The notes: generated from the letters alone by a model not told the origin. Positions 8,129-17,510 are shown, counted from the first letter of the stretch. The stretch is DNA of 36,227 bases from Rhodospirillales bacterium (GCA_947469635.1 CANIRG010000008.1:1-36227), one strand, 5' to 3'. A program made the numbers and translations.

Positions 8129-9083
8129 GCTCCGACAAAGCGACCGGCGGGCAGGCAAGACCCTGGACCAACGGCGGCGGAGCGCCGATGCGGCAAGAGT
8201 CCTCGGCGCGGCGGCAGCGAGGATGGAACGGGCAACCGGGTGGCGGTGCGGCGGCGTTGGGCGGCTCGCCCGGCGCGGGCAATGGCGCGGCGCCGGCGGC
8301 GAGGCGCGGCACCGACGCCAGCAGAGCTTTCGTGTAGGGATGGCGCGGCGCCCCGAAGACCTGCGCCGCGCTGCCCTGCTCGACGATGCGGCCCAGGTAC
8401 ATCACCGCCACCTCGGCACAGACCTGACGCACCACCGCAAGATTGTGGCTGATGAACAGGTAGGCGAGCCCGCGACGTGCGCGCAGCTCCGCCAGCATGT
8501 CGAGCATCTGAGCCTGCACGCTGACATCGAGCGCGCTGGTGGGTTCGTCGAGGACCAGCAGTTGCGGCTCGGGCGCGAGGGCACGGGCAATGCAGACTCG
8601 CTGCTTCTGGCCGCCGGACAATTCATGCGGATAGCGACGTAGGAGCTCGCTGCCCAGGCCAACCTCGGCGAGAAGCTGCGCCACCCGGTCGCGCAGCTCG
8701 GTGCCGCGCGCCACCTTCTGGATGACCAGCGGTTCGGCCACGGACGCCGCCACCGTCAGGCGCGGGTCGAGCGCGGCGGAGGGATTCTGGTGGACGAGCT
8801 GCAGGCGGCGGCGCAGCGGACGCAGTGAAGCTTCGCCGAGGTTGGTGATGTCCTGGCCACCAAACATGATGCGGCCCGCGCTGAGCGGTGTCAGTCGCAG
8901 CAGCAACCGCGCCAGCGTGGATTTCCCGCAGCCGCTTTCGCCCACGAGGCCCAGCGTGCCACCCGCCATCAGCGAGAGGTCGACGCTGGCCACGGCGGTG
9001 AGCTTGCGCGCCGGCTGGAAGGCCGTGCGCGGGATCGCGTAGGTCTTCGCCAAGCCGGTGGCGAGCAGCAACGGCTCGGTCAT
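8121..9083 (-). CDS. Oligopeptide/dipeptide ABC importer ATPase (DppF/OppF type)
   Basis: This 320-residue ATPase is the second of two that energise the peptide-type importer of this operon. The Walker A motif is GESGCGKS (48-55), the Q-loop lies in LVHQNPSAALDP, the signature is LSGGQ (155-159), Walker B is LLVLDE (175-180) and the switch His is H213 (ISHNLAV). The C-terminal extension with CPFHPRCRRAEDSC is the oligopeptide/dipeptide ABC C-terminal domain, whose cysteines in some members bind a 4Fe-4S cluster. It is the last gene of the operon and overlaps the upstream ATPase gene by 4 bases (ATGA at 9080-9083). Its stop overlaps that of the DUF1501 gene. Confidence 0.95.
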   Translation of the reverse strand: MTEPLLLATGLAKTYAIPRTAFQPARKLTAVASVDLSLMAGGTLGLVGESGCGKSTLARLLLRLTPLSAGRIMFGGQDITNLGEASLRPLRRRLQLVHQNPSAALDPRLTVAASVAEPLVIQKVARGTELRDRVAQLLAEVGLGSELLRRYPHELSGGQKQRVCIARALAPEPQLLVLDEPTSALDVSVQAQMLDMLAELRARRGLAYLFISHNLAVVRQVCAEVAVMYLGRIVEQGSAAQVFGAPRHPYTKALLASVPRLAAGAAPLPAPGEPPNAAAPPPGCPFHPRCRRAEDSCRIGAPPPLVQGLACPPVALSEPT

Positions 9084-10063
9084 GGCTGGGCGTGGTGGCA
9101 GGCGACGCGATGCGCCGGCGCCAGTTCGCGCAGCATCGGCTTGTCGCTGCGGCAGATGTCGGTGGCGAGCGTGCAGCGTGGATTGAAGCGACAGCCGGTC
9201 GGTGGCGTCATCAGGTTGGGGATGCTGCCGGGGATGCCGCGCGGCTTGTGCGCCGGATTGTCGAGGTCCGGGACGGCGGCGATCAGGCCTTGCGCGTAGG
9301 GATGGCGCGGGTTGGCCAGCAGCGCCGCTGTCGGCGCCTCCTCCACCACCGTGCCGGCATACATCACCGCCACGCGGGCGCAGCTCGCCGCGACGACGCC
9401 GAGGTCGTGGCTGATCAGCATCAGCGCCAGCCCACGCTCCTTCACGAGCCCTGCGATCAGCGCCAGCACCTGCGCCTGCACCGTGACGTCGAGCGCGGTG
9501 GTCGGCTCGTCGGCGACGAGCAGCGCCGGGTTGCCCGCCAGCGCCATGGCGATCAGCACGCGCTGGCGCATGCCACCGGAGAGCTGATGCGGATGGCTGG
9601 CGAGCAGGCGCTGTGGCTCAGGGAGGCCGACGGAGGCCAGCAGCTCGGCCGCCTGCGCGCGAATGGCGCTGCGCGGTCGCCTGGACTTGCCGAGGGCAGA
9701 TTCCTGACCGCGGATGGCGTCTTCCATCTGCGTGCCGATCGCCAGCAACGGGTTGAGGTAGCTCACAGGATCCTGGAACACCATGGCGACGCGGCGGCCG
9801 CGCAGCCGGCGCATCGCCCGCTCCGGCAGATGCAGCACGTCCTCGCCTTCGAACAAAATGGAACCGGACACGACGCGCGCCGGCGGCTCGGGATTGAGCC
9901 GCAGCAGGCTACGCGCCAGCACCGACTTGCCGCAGCCGGTCTCGCCCACGATGCCCAGCGTCTCTCCGGCTTCGAGCGACAGGTCGATGCCGTCGAGCAC
10001 GTGCAGCGTGCCGTCGAACGTGTCGAAGGCGAGGCGATAGTCCTGGATGTCGAGCAGGCTCAT
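9080..10063 (-). CDS. Oligopeptide/dipeptide ABC importer ATPase (DppD/OppD type)
   Basis: This 327-residue ATPase is the first of the pair. The Walker A motif is GETGCGKS (40-47), the Q-loop [12 protein letters not shown], the signature LSGGM (161-165), Walker B LLVADE (181-186) and the H-loop ISHDLGV. The C-terminal oligopeptide-type extension carries [14 protein letters not shown]. The start is ATG 10063, which forms ATGA with the stop of the upstream permease. The frame is open for another 130 codons upstream, but that part runs inside the permease gene in another frame and is not conserved. It acts as a heterodimer with the downstream DppF-like ATPase on the cytoplasmic face of the DppBC-like channel. 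Confidence 0.95.
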   Translation of the reverse strand: MSLLDIQDYRLAFDTFDGTLHVLDGIDLSLEAGETLGIVGETGCGKSVLARSLLRLNPEPPARVVSGSILFEGEDVLHLPERAMRRLRGRRVAMVFQDPVSYLNPLLAIGTQMEDAIRGQESALGKSRRPRSAIRAQAAELLASVGLPEPQRLLASHPHQLSGGMRQRVLIAMALAGNPALLVADEPTTALDVTVQAQVLALIAGLVKERGLALMLISHDLGVVAASCARVAVMYAGTVVEEAPTAALLANPRHPYAQGLIAAVPDLDNPAHKPRGIPGSIPNLMTPPTGCRFNPRCTLATDICRSDKPMLRELAPAHRVACHHAQP

Positions 10064-10920
10064 CCGCGGTTGCTTCGCGGATCGAGGATGTCGCGCAGGC
10101 CATCGCCCAGCAGGTTGAAGCCCAGCACGCTGGCATAGATGAAGGCGCCGGGGCAGATCGCGTACCACCACCAGTCCGGCAGGTAACCACGAGCGATGGA
10201 GATCATGGCGCCCCACTCCGGCGTCGGCGGCTTGGCGCCAAGGCCGATGAAGCCCAGCGAGGCGACGGCGAGGATGGCCTGTCCGATGTCCATGCTCATC
10301 TTCACGATGATGGGCGACAGGCTGTTGGGCAGCACGTGGCGCCACAGGATGCGCAGGCTGGGCGCGCCGGCCACGCGGGCGGCTTCGATGAAAGGCTCCT
10401 CGCGGATCGACAGTGCTTTCGATTCTGCCAGCCGCACGTAGCCCGGCCACCACACCAGCACGAGCGCGATCATGGCATTGACGATGCCGGGGCCGAGCGC
10501 CGCGACCAGGGCGATGGCCAGCACCAGGCCGGGCACCGACAGGAACAGGTCGGTGACGCGCATGATGGTCTCGCGCACGGCGCCGCCCGCGGTACCGGCC
10601 AGGATGCCGAGCGGCACGCCGATCGCCGCCGCCGCAAAGGTGATGCCGATGCCCACCAGCAGCGACAGGCGCGCGCCGATGATGACGCGGGTCAGGATGT
10701 CGTTGCCAACCTCGTCGGTGCCGAACCAGTGCGCGGCGCTGGGCGGCTTGAGCTTGTTGATGAGGCTCACGGAGCCCGCCACATCGTCGGGATAGGGCAC
10801 GATCCAGGGACCGAGCAGGGCCAGCAGCACGATCGCCGTCACCAGCACCAGGCCGAGCATGGAGGCGAAGCTGCGGCTGAGGTGCCAGGCCGCCAGGCGC
10901 AGGCCGCGGGAGGCGGCCAT
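10060..10920 (-). CDS. Peptide-type ABC importer permease (DppC/OppC type)
   Basis: This 286-residue inner-membrane permease starts with a short basic leader and a first helix (FASMLGLVLVTAIVLLALLGP), followed by a periplasmic loop containing HWFGTDEVGNDILTRVIIGAR, a hallmark of DppC/OppC N-terminal domains. Five further hydrophobic segments follow. The EAA coupling loop reads EEPFIEAARVAGAPSLRILW with HVLPN after it, the contact site for the ATPases. The C-terminal WWYAICPGAFIYASVLGFN and LGDGLRDILDPR are also typical. The start at 10920 overlaps the upstream permease stop by one base (TGATG), and the stop overlaps the DppD-like start by four. Confidence 0.95.
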   Translation of the reverse strand: MAASRGLRLAAWHLSRSFASMLGLVLVTAIVLLALLGPWIVPYPDDVAGSVSLINKLKPPSAAHWFGTDEVGNDILTRVIIGARLSLLVGIGITFAAAAIGVPLGILAGTAGGAVRETIMRVTDLFLSVPGLVLAIALVAALGPGIVNAMIALVLVWWPGYVRLAESKALSIREEPFIEAARVAGAPSLRILWRHVLPNSLSPIIVKMSMDIGQAILAVASLGFIGLGAKPPTPEWGAMISIARGYLPDWWWYAICPGAFIYASVLGFNLLGDGLRDILDPRSNRG

Positions 10921-11927
10921 CAGGCGTCCCTGAGGCGCGGATCGAGCACGCCGTACAGGAGATCGACCACCAGGTTCACCAGCATGAAGTTGAGGCCGAC
11001 GATCAGCGTCACGCCCATGACAGGCTTGAAGTCGCCGGCGATGGCGGAGGAGACGGCGTAGAGGCCGGTGCCCGGCCAATCGAAGACGGTCTCCACCAGC
11101 ACCGTGCTGCTCATCATCCAGCCCCAGCGCAGGCCGATGATGGCGAGCGTCGGCAGCATGGCGTTCTTCAGCGCATGCACCGTCACCAGCCGCCATGGCG
11201 CCACGCCGTGGGCACGGGCGGCGGTGATGTAGTCGGCGCGCAAGGCCTCCACCATCTCGCTGCGGTTCACGCGCAGGATCGAGGCGAGGCAGGGCAGCGA
11301 CAGAACGATCGCGGGCAGGAGGATGTGCGACAGGCTCTGGCCGAACAGCGCCCCGTCGCCGCGCAGGAGCGAGTCGACCAGCAGCAGGCCGGTGATCGGA
11401 TCGGGCGGCTCGGTGGAGACGCCGATCCGGCCGCTGGTCGGCAGCCAGCCCAGCCAGACGGCGAAGCCGAGCTGCAAGAGCAGGCCGAACCAGAAGGGTG
11501 GCAGCGCGATGCCTGACACGGCGAAGATGCGCGTGATGTGATCGAGCCAGCTGTCCTTGAACAGCGCCGACAGCATGCCGAGCGAGATGCCGGCGATGAG
11601 GCCGATCGTCATCGCCACCAGGCAGAGCTCCAGCGTGGCCGGGAAGTAGCGCGCGAGGTCGCGACCGACCGAACGGCCCGAGGCGACGCTGCGGCCAAAC
11701 TCGCCATGGGCGAGGTCGGTGACGTAGCGCAGGAACTGCTCGGGCAGCGGCTTGTCGAGGCCATACTCGCGGCGCGCTTGCTCGATCTGCGAGCGCCCGG
11801 CATCCGGACCCGCCGCCAGGGCCGCCGGATCCGCTGGTGCTATGTTGGCGATGATGAAGGTCAGGCACACCAGCCCGAACAGCATCAGCCCTGCCAGCGC
11901 GAAGCGGCGCAGCAGGTAAAGGAACAT
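10920..11927 (-). CDS. Peptide-type ABC importer permease (DppB/OppB type)
   Basis: This 335-residue permease has the DppB-type N-terminus MFLYLLRRFALAGLMLFGLV and then FIIANIAPADPAALAAG. Next come a periplasmic loop with YGLDKPLPEQFLRYVTDLAHGEFGRS, the usual transmembrane core, and an EAA-type loop (ADYITAARAHGVAPWRLVTV with LKNAMLP). The last part shows LVETVFDWPGTGLY and the C-terminus YGVLDPRLRDA, all standard. It forms the translocation channel with the DppC-like permease. It overlaps the binding-protein stop by one base at its start (TGATG at 11925-11929) and the next permease by one base at its end, so expression is likely stoichiometrically coupled. Confidence 0.95.
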   Translation of the reverse strand: MFLYLLRRFALAGLMLFGLVCLTFIIANIAPADPAALAAGPDAGRSQIEQARREYGLDKPLPEQFLRYVTDLAHGEFGRSVASGRSVGRDLARYFPATLELCLVAMTIGLIAGISLGMLSALFKDSWLDHITRIFAVSGIALPPFWFGLLLQLGFAVWLGWLPTSGRIGVSTEPPDPITGLLLVDSLLRGDGALFGQSLSHILLPAIVLSLPCLASILRVNRSEMVEALRADYITAARAHGVAPWRLVTVHALKNAMLPTLAIIGLRWGWMMSSTVLVETVFDWPGTGLYAVSSAIAGDFKPVMGVTLIVGLNFMLVNLVVDLLYGVLDPRLRDA

Positions 11928-13516
11928 CAGCCCTCGATCCACATCGGATAAAGATCGACCTCGCCGGTGAAGCGGATCGGGCTGAACTCGAAGCCCTTCA
12001 CGTAGTCGCGCATCGCCCAGGTGCGGTTGGGCAGCATGCCGAACAGCTCCGGCTGGTCGGCGACGATGCGGCGCTGGATCTCGCCGTAGAGCGCGTTGCG
12101 CTTGGCCTTGTCGGTCATGCCGCGCGCCTCGGCGATCATCGCCCAGACCTCGGGGTTCTCGTAGTGCGACATGCCGTAGTACAGGCCCCACGACTCGCGA
12201 TGGTACTGGTAGGCGACCGTGTCGGGGTCGATACCAACCGGCGTCACATAGACGGAAGTCATGTTGGGGGCCGTGTCGGGCTTGCCGCCACGCGCCACCA
12301 TGGTGGTCCAGGGCTGGCCCACGATGTTCAGCCGGATGTTCAAGGGACGCAGGCTGTCGAGCAGCACCAGGCCGATGCGACGTGCATCCTCGAGGCCTTG
12401 CACATGGACGTATTCCAGCTCGATGTCGCCGTTGGGGACCTTGCTCTTGGCGAGGAAGGCCTTGGCCTTCGCCAGGTCCTTGCGCGGCATGTCGGGAACG
12501 GCGATGTGGCTTTCCATCTCGGGCGGGAAGGGGCTGTCCATGAGCCGCGCGCCGCCGTTGTGAATGGTGATCAGCGCCTCATAGTCGAAGGCATAGGCGA
12601 TCGCCTTGCGCAGGTTGATGTCGGCGGTCGGCCCGCTCTGGCAGTTGAACTTGATGCCGAAGGTCGTGAAGCCGGGATGGTCCTCGTTGCGGACGCCCGG
12701 CAGCTTGGCCAGTTGCGACATGTCGTCGGGCGACATGTTGGTGATGACGTCCATCTCGCGGCGCTGCAGCCCGGCGCGACGGGGCGCCGCCTCACGCACG
12801 ATGCGGTAGATCACGCCCGAGAGCCGGTTGGCCTCGCCCATCGGCCAGCCTTTCCAGTAGTCGGGCACGGCATCGAGATGGATCAGCGCGTTGGCATCGA
12901 AGCGGCGCAGCTTGAAGGGGCCGGAGCCGGCGGCGTTCTCGGTCAGCCACTTGCGGCCGAAATCGCCGTCGCTGACATTGGCCAGCACCTGCTTCGGATT
13001 GACGATGTACCACCACGGCACATAGCTGATGAAGGGCGCGAAGGGCTTTTCAAGCGTGAAGCGCACGGTGTGCGCATCGACAGCCACGATCTTGTCGGGC
13101 TTCAGGAAGTCCTTCAGCATCCAGGCGATGCCGGAGTTCATCTTGAGCGCACGCTCGTAGGAGTACCGCACCGCCTCTGAATCGAGCGGATCGCCGTTGT
13201 GGAACTTGGCGTTCTTCACCAGGTGGAAGGTGTAGGTGAGGCCGTCGGCCGATGCTTCCCACTTCTCCGCCAGCCACGGGATGATCTTCGGCGGGTTGCC
13301 GACGTATTTCAGCAGGCCGTCGTAGACCGACTGCTGGATCATGCGCGTGGACCAATCGTAGCGCACATGCGGGTCCAGCACCGGCACCGCCTGGTTGCCG
13401 GAGAACACCAGGATCTTGCGGTTGCCGTCGCGATCGAAGGCCCAGGTCAGGTTCGGCGCCAGTGTCGACAGGGCGGCGCCGTGGAGAACGGCGCGGCGGG
13501 TGATCTTCATGGTCAT
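11927..13516 (-). CDS. ABC importer substrate-binding protein, family 5 (DppA-like)
   Basis: This 529-residue periplasmic binding protein belongs to the SBP_bac_5 family, which includes binders of peptides, nickel, glutathione and other amide-containing ligands. The N-terminus ITRRAVLHGAALSTLAP is Tat-like (twin arginine), with cleavage expected near residue 26. Typical family sequence includes DPHVRYDWSTRMIQQSVYDGLLKY, LAEKWEASADGLTYTFHLVKNAKFHNGDPLDSEAV (split by the family consensus) and AYAFDYEALI. The start at 13516 makes a 4-base ATGA overlap with the hydantoinase stop; an ATG two codons later is possible. Its place between the hydrolase and the permeases suggests that the hydrolase acts on what this protein captures. 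Confidence 0.94.
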   Translation of the reverse strand: MTMKITRRAVLHGAALSTLAPNLTWAFDRDGNRKILVFSGNQAVPVLDPHVRYDWSTRMIQQSVYDGLLKYVGNPPKIIPWLAEKWEASADGLTYTFHLVKNAKFHNGDPLDSEAVRYSYERALKMNSGIAWMLKDFLKPDKIVAVDAHTVRFTLEKPFAPFISYVPWWYIVNPKQVLANVSDGDFGRKWLTENAAGSGPFKLRRFDANALIHLDAVPDYWKGWPMGEANRLSGVIYRIVREAAPRRAGLQRREMDVITNMSPDDMSQLAKLPGVRNEDHPGFTTFGIKFNCQSGPTADINLRKAIAYAFDYEALITIHNGGARLMDSPFPPEMESHIAVPDMPRKDLAKAKAFLAKSKVPNGDIELEYVHVQGLEDARRIGLVLLDSLRPLNIRLNIVGQPWTTMVARGGKPDTAPNMTSVYVTPVGIDPDTVAYQYHRESWGLYYGMSHYENPEVWAMIAEARGMTDKAKRNALYGEIQRRIVADQPELFGMLPNRTWAMRDYVKGFEFSPIRFTGEVDLYPMWIEG

Positions 13517-16500
13517 TTCGCACCGCTCGGTGTGGGTTCACGTTCACGCAAGGTGGCTTCGACGTCGATTCGGCCGTCGGCGGTCATCACGCAGCCGTAG
13601 TCGCGCCCAGCGCCTGCAGCGGTGATGTAGCCGTTTTCCAGATCGGCCGCGATATCCTCCAACGCCCGCTCGCGCGGCGGGCCGAAGCCCGAGCCGCCGG
13701 CGATGGTGGCGTCGATCTCGATGCGAGCGTCCGTCATCGCGACCGTCTCGCCGGTGGTGACGTTGTGCACGGGGACGCCCGGCCGGCTCACCATGCCGAT
13801 GGCGCCGCCGCCCGGCTGGCCGCCGAACAGGCCCTGGACATGGATGCCATGGCCTTCGGGGAAGAGGCCGACCATGATCGGATCGGCGCTGGTCTCCAGC
13901 CGCCGCGCCCGCATGCGCTGACCGAGGCCGCCGCGCCGCTTGCCTGGCCCGCCGCTGTCGGCGACCAGCGACTTCTCCAGGATCACCACGGGCATGCGGC
14001 TTTCCAGCAACTCGACCGGCGTGTTGGCGGCAGAGGTGGGGAACAGCAGGCCCGACTTGCCGTCCTGGCGCTGCGAGGCGCCCTGGCCGCCGCCCATGAA
14101 GAAGTGGTCGGAGGCCACACGGCCCTGGATGTTGCGGCCGTAGAAGCCGAAGGCCTTGGGCATGCCGGTGAAGGCCTGGACCTTGTCCGGAATAGCAGGC
14201 GCCAGCGCGCGATAGAGGTTCGGCCCCAGCCACCACGAAATGCGGGTGCGATAGGCCACCGCTGCCGGCGGGTCGCAGTTCAGCGAGGTGTGTGGCGGCG
14301 CCGTCACGGTGAGCGGCGCGTAGCAGCCGGCATTGCCGCGCACGTTCGGGGTCAGCATGCACTTCACCGGATAGCTCGAATGTGCCGCGGTGACGTTCAT
14401 GGTGCAGTTCACCCCGCCGCGCGGGACCTCGGGCGGCGGATCGACATGCTCGATATGGATCGTGTCGTCCTTCTTGTGCACGCGCACCTTGAAGCGCAGC
14501 AGCTCCTGGCCGCCGGGCCGGGCGTCGAGCTCGCTCTCATAGACGCCGTCCGGCACGGCGCGGATGGCGGCCCGGGTCGCGGCCTCGCTGCGCGCCCGCA
14601 CGACGGCGGCGAGCGCCGCGAGATCGGCCAGCCCGTACTCGGCCATGAAGGACAGCAGCCGCTGCCCGCCCAGCGCATTGGCGGTGATCATCGACTCGAT
14701 GTCGCCCAGCACTTGGTCGGGATTGCGGACATTGGCGTGCAGCATGCGCAGCAGTGACTTGTCGGGCTTGCCGGCGTCGTAGAGCTTCATCGGGGGGATC
14801 AGCACGCCCTCGTCGAACAGCTCGCGCACGACGTTGGGATCCTTCACGCCGCCGATGTCGCTCACATGGCCGACCGTGCCCATCAGCGCGACCAGCCGTC
14901 CCTCGCTGAACACCGGCGTCACCAGCGCGATGTCGAACAGATGTCCGGCGCAGAGCCACGGATCGTTGGTCACCAGCACGTCCCCCGGCTTCAACGTGTC
15001 CGGCGGGAAGTGTTCGAGCAGCGCCTGCACGCAGCGGGTGAGCGTCAGATTGAACAGCGGCATGGCGCGCGGGCTATGGGCCAGCGGGTTGCCGTTGGGA
15101 TCGAGGATCTCGTTGGCGAAGTCCTGGCTCTCCGAGATGATCAGCGAATAGGCGGTGCGGCAGACAGTCTGCCACATCTCCTCGACGATGGAGATCAGGC
15201 GCGACCACATGATCTCGAGCCCGATCGGATCTGATTCGATCAATGCCGTCGCCGCCGCCAGTGACATGCCGGGCGTCACCAGCGCCTGCGCGTTCTGCGC
15301 CGCGGCGACATCGATGCGGAGGTTGCGCGTAGCGTCGACCGTGACAGTGTCGCCGGGCGCGATGACGGTGGTGGCCTCGCGCTCCTCGACGATGGCCGGA
15401 CCAGCGACGGTCTGCCCGGGCGCCAGCGCGTAGCGGTCGTAGACCGGCGTGTCGTGGAACTTGCCGTCGAAATAGGCCGGCCGATGGCCCTTCAGCGCCG
15501 GACCCGTCGCGTTGCCGGCGACAGCGCCCGAGAGGGCGATCTTGGGTTCCGGCGAGCTGACGCGGACGCGGAACGAAAGAACCTCGATCTCCGCACCTTC
15601 GACCACGCGCGTGTAGAGCGTGCGGTAGGTCTCGGCGAAGACCTCGGTGAGCTGCGGCAGGCTCGCCGCCGCGAGCGCACCTTCAGGCAGGCGCACCATG
15701 ATCTGGTGGAGCTGGCCCACGAGGCGCATCTCAGCGTAGCGCTCGACCTTGACTGTGGAGTCGGCAACGCCCGCCGCCTGCAGATGGCCGCGCGCCTGCG
15801 CTTCGAGCTCGGCGAGATTGGCATTCGCCTGTGCCCAGTCGGTGCCGTTGCCCAGCGACGTCAGCACGCTGCGGGATTGCTCGAAGGCGAGCGGTGCCGC
15901 GAGAAAGCCCAGAGCCGAGGCGGCACCTGAGGCCGGCGGGATCAACACCTGGCCGATGCCCAGCACGCGAGCGACGCGCGCGGCATGGGCAGGGCCGGCC
16001 CCGCCGAAGGCCACCATGGCGTAACGGCGCGGGTCCCTGCCCTTCTCCACCAGATGCACGCGGGCAGCGCCGGCCATCGCCTCGCACACCACGGCATGGA
16101 TGCCGGCGGCGGTCTCGATGGCCGGCAGGCCGAGCTTTGCACCCAGTCGCGCCAGCGCCGCTTCGGCCGCTGGCTTGTCGAGCGTCATGCTGCCGCCGAG
16201 GAAGAAGCCCGGATCGTAATAGCCCAGCAGCAGGTTGGCGTCGGTGACGGTGGCCTGCTCGCCGCCCTGGCCGTAGCAGGCGGCGCCGGGCGCGGCGCCG
16301 GCGCTGTGCGGGCCGACCTTCAGCAGGCCGGTCTCGTCGAGGCCGGCGATGGAGCCGCCGCCGGCACCGATCTCGATCATGTCGACGACAGGCGCCTTGA
16401 TCGGAAGACCCGATCCGCGTCGGAAGCGCCGGACGCGGGCAGCCTCCATCATCGGCACCACGGCGGCGCGGCCGTTCTCGATCAGGCAGGATTTCGCCGT

Positions 16501-17394
16501 CGTACCGCCCATGTCGAAGGCGATGGCGTCGGGCAGCCCCGCTTCGCGCGCGAACAGAACGGTGGCGAGCGCGCCGCCGGCGGGGCCTGACTCGAGCAGG
16601 CGGATGGGGAAGGTGCGCGCGACGTCGGGCGCACAGAGCCCACCGTCGGATTGCATCAGCCGCAGCGTGCCGGCGAAGCCCAGCTCATCGAGTTCACGCA
16701 GCAGGCGTCCGATGTAGCGATCCATCAGCGGCTGCACGAAACCATTGGCGCAGGTCGTAGCCAGCCGCTCGTATTCGCGGATCTCCGGCGCCACTTCCGA
16801 CGACAGGCTGATCGAGACGTTGGGGAATGCCTCGCGCAGGATGCGCCCAGCCGCCTCCTCGTGTGCCGGGTTGGCGTAGCTGTGCAGGAAGCAGACGGCG
16901 ATGGCGGAGCAGCCGTCGGCGACCAGGCGCGTGCCTTCCGCCAGCACCGCGGCCTTGTCCAGCGGTTCGAGCACGCGGCCGTCGTAGCCCAGGCGCTCGG
17001 CGATCTCGAGCCGGCGATGACGTGGCACCAACGGATCGGGGAAGCGCAGGAAGAGATCGTAGATGTCGTAGCGCTGCTCGATGCCGAATTCGAGCACATC
17101 GCGGAAGCCCTTGGTCGTCAGCAGGCCCAGCCGCGCGCCGCGACCTTCGATCAGCGCGTTGGTGACCAGCGTCGTGCCATGCAGCAACTCGCCCACGTCG
17201 GCCACGGCAATGCCTGCCGCCGCGCAGATGGCGCGGATGCCGTCGAGCGCACCGTCCGCCGGGTCGCTGGGCGTTGTGAGGCATTTGTGCAGCGAGATGC
17301 CGCCCGTCGCGGCATCCAGCAACACGAAGTCGGTGAAGGTGCCGCCGATGTCGAATCCAAGCCGAAAGCGGGCGGTTGCGGGGTCAGTGGCCAT
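13513..17394 (-). CDS. Fused hydantoinase A/B (5-oxoprolinase-like) ATP-dependent amidohydrolase
   Basis: This 1293-residue protein joins both hydantoinase/oxoprolinase halves in one chain. The HyuA half (about residues 1-700) has the actin-like ATPase signature RLGFDIGGTFTDFVLLDAA, then LESGPAGGALA, FDMGGTTAKSCLIENG and IGAGGGSIAGLDE. The HyuB half (from about 715) has GLEIMWSRLISIVEEMW, SESQDFANEILDPNGNP, GDVLVTNDPWLCAGH and a C-terminal glycine-rich domain. Family members use ATP to open 5-oxoproline, N-methylhydantoin, or acetone/acetophenone-type substrates by carboxylation. The length matches eukaryotic-type 5-oxoprolinase (about 1290), whereas many bacteria encode the halves separately. 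The start ATG at 17394 follows GGAAGGGTG. It is the first gene of the operon, coupled by ATGA to a family-5 binding protein and its importer. The exact substrate is uncertain. Confidence 0.93.
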   Translation of the reverse strand: MATDPATARFRLGFDIGGTFTDFVLLDAATGGISLHKCLTTPSDPADGALDGIRAICAAAGIAVADVGELLHGTTLVTNALIEGRGARLGLLTTKGFRDVLEFGIEQRYDIYDLFLRFPDPLVPRHRRLEIAERLGYDGRVLEPLDKAAVLAEGTRLVADGCSAIAVCFLHSYANPAHEEAAGRILREAFPNVSISLSSEVAPEIREYERLATTCANGFVQPLMDRYIGRLLRELDELGFAGTLRLMQSDGGLCAPDVARTFPIRLLESGPAGGALATVLFAREAGLPDAIAFDMGGTTAKSCLIENGRAAVVPMMEAARVRRFRRGSGLPIKAPVVDMIEIGAGGGSIAGLDETGLLKVGPHSAGAAPGAACYGQGGEQATVTDANLLLGYYDPGFFLGGSMTLDKPAAEAALARLGAKLGLPAIETAAGIHAVVCEAMAGAARVHLVEKGRDPRRYAMVAFGGAGPAHAARVARVLGIGQVLIPPASGAASALGFLAAPLAFEQSRSVLTSLGNGTDWAQANANLAELEAQARGHLQAAGVADSTVKVERYAEMRLVGQLHQIMVRLPEGALAAASLPQLTEVFAETYRTLYTRVVEGAEIEVLSFRVRVSSPEPKIALSGAVAGNATGPALKGHRPAYFDGKFHDTPVYDRYALAPGQTVAGPAIVEEREATTVIAPGDTVTVDATRNLRIDVAAAQNAQALVTPGMSLAAATALIESDPIGLEIMWSRLISIVEEMWQTVCRTAYSLIISESQDFANEILDPNGNPLAHSPRAMPLFNLTLTRCVQALLEHFPPDTLKPGDVLVTNDPWLCAGHLFDIALVTPVFSEGRLVALMGTVGHVSDIGGVKDPNVVRELFDEGVLIPPMKLYDAGKPDKSLLRMLHANVRNPDQVLGDIESMITANALGGQRLLSFMAEYGLADLAALAAVVRARSEAATRAAIRAVPDGVYESELDARPGGQELLRFKVRVHKKDDTIHIEHVDPPPEVPRGGVNCTMNVTAAHSSYPVKCMLTPNVRGNAGCYAPLTVTAPPHTSLNCDPPAAVAYRTRISWWLGPNLYRALAPAIPDKVQAFTGMPKAFGFYGRNIQGRVASDHFFMGGGQGASQRQDGKSGLLFPTSAANTPVELLESRMPVVILEKSLVADSGGPGKRRGGLGQRMRARRLETSADPIMVGLFPEGHGIHVQGLFGGQPGGGAIGMVSRPGVPVHNVTTGETVAMTDARIEIDATIAGGSGFGPPRERALEDIAADLENGYITAAGAGRDYGCVMTADGRIDVEATLREREPTPSGAK

Positions 17395-17427
17395 GATTTC
17401 ACCCTTCCGGCGACGGCGGAGCACGCA

Positions 17428-17456
17428 ATGCTAGGCAAGTCCCATGCCGTGGACAA
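17428..17456 (-). promoter_or_regulatory. Candidate promoter of the hydantoinase/peptide importer operon
   Basis: On the minus strand, TTGTCC (17456-17451) and TAGCAT (17433-17428) are separated by 17 bases. Each matches consensus at 4/6. Transcription would begin near 17421, leaving a leader of about 27 bases that includes the GGAAGGGTG ribosome-binding site before ATG 17394. Called by eye. Confidence 0.35.
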
Positions 17457-17473
17457 GCAGCGAGGGATCTCTG

Positions 17474-17502
17474 CTGTCACCCGCGCGTCATCGCGATATC
17501 AT
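17474..17502 (+). promoter_or_regulatory. Candidate promoter of the PotABCD/dimethylformamidase operon (leaderless)
   Basis: CTGTCA (17474-17479, 4/6 match) and TATCAT (17497-17502, 5/6 match) are 17 bases apart. The predicted start point falls at 17508-17511, at or just before the ATG at 17511. There is no Shine-Dalgarno sequence in front of that ATG, so a leaderless transcript would fit. It lies back to back with the minus-strand candidate promoter in a 116-base divergent region, so shared regulation of the two importer-hydrolase operons is possible. Confidence 0.35.
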
Positions 17503-17510
17503 GCGGCGAC

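Noticed and set aside
10060-11868. Apparent fusion of a long N-terminal extension to the DppC-like permease, and likewise to the DppD-like ATPase (back to 10453)
   Set aside because: The extra N-terminal parts run inside the upstream genes in another frame and lack conserved sequence. The coupled ATG starts at 10920 and 10063 give normal family lengths.
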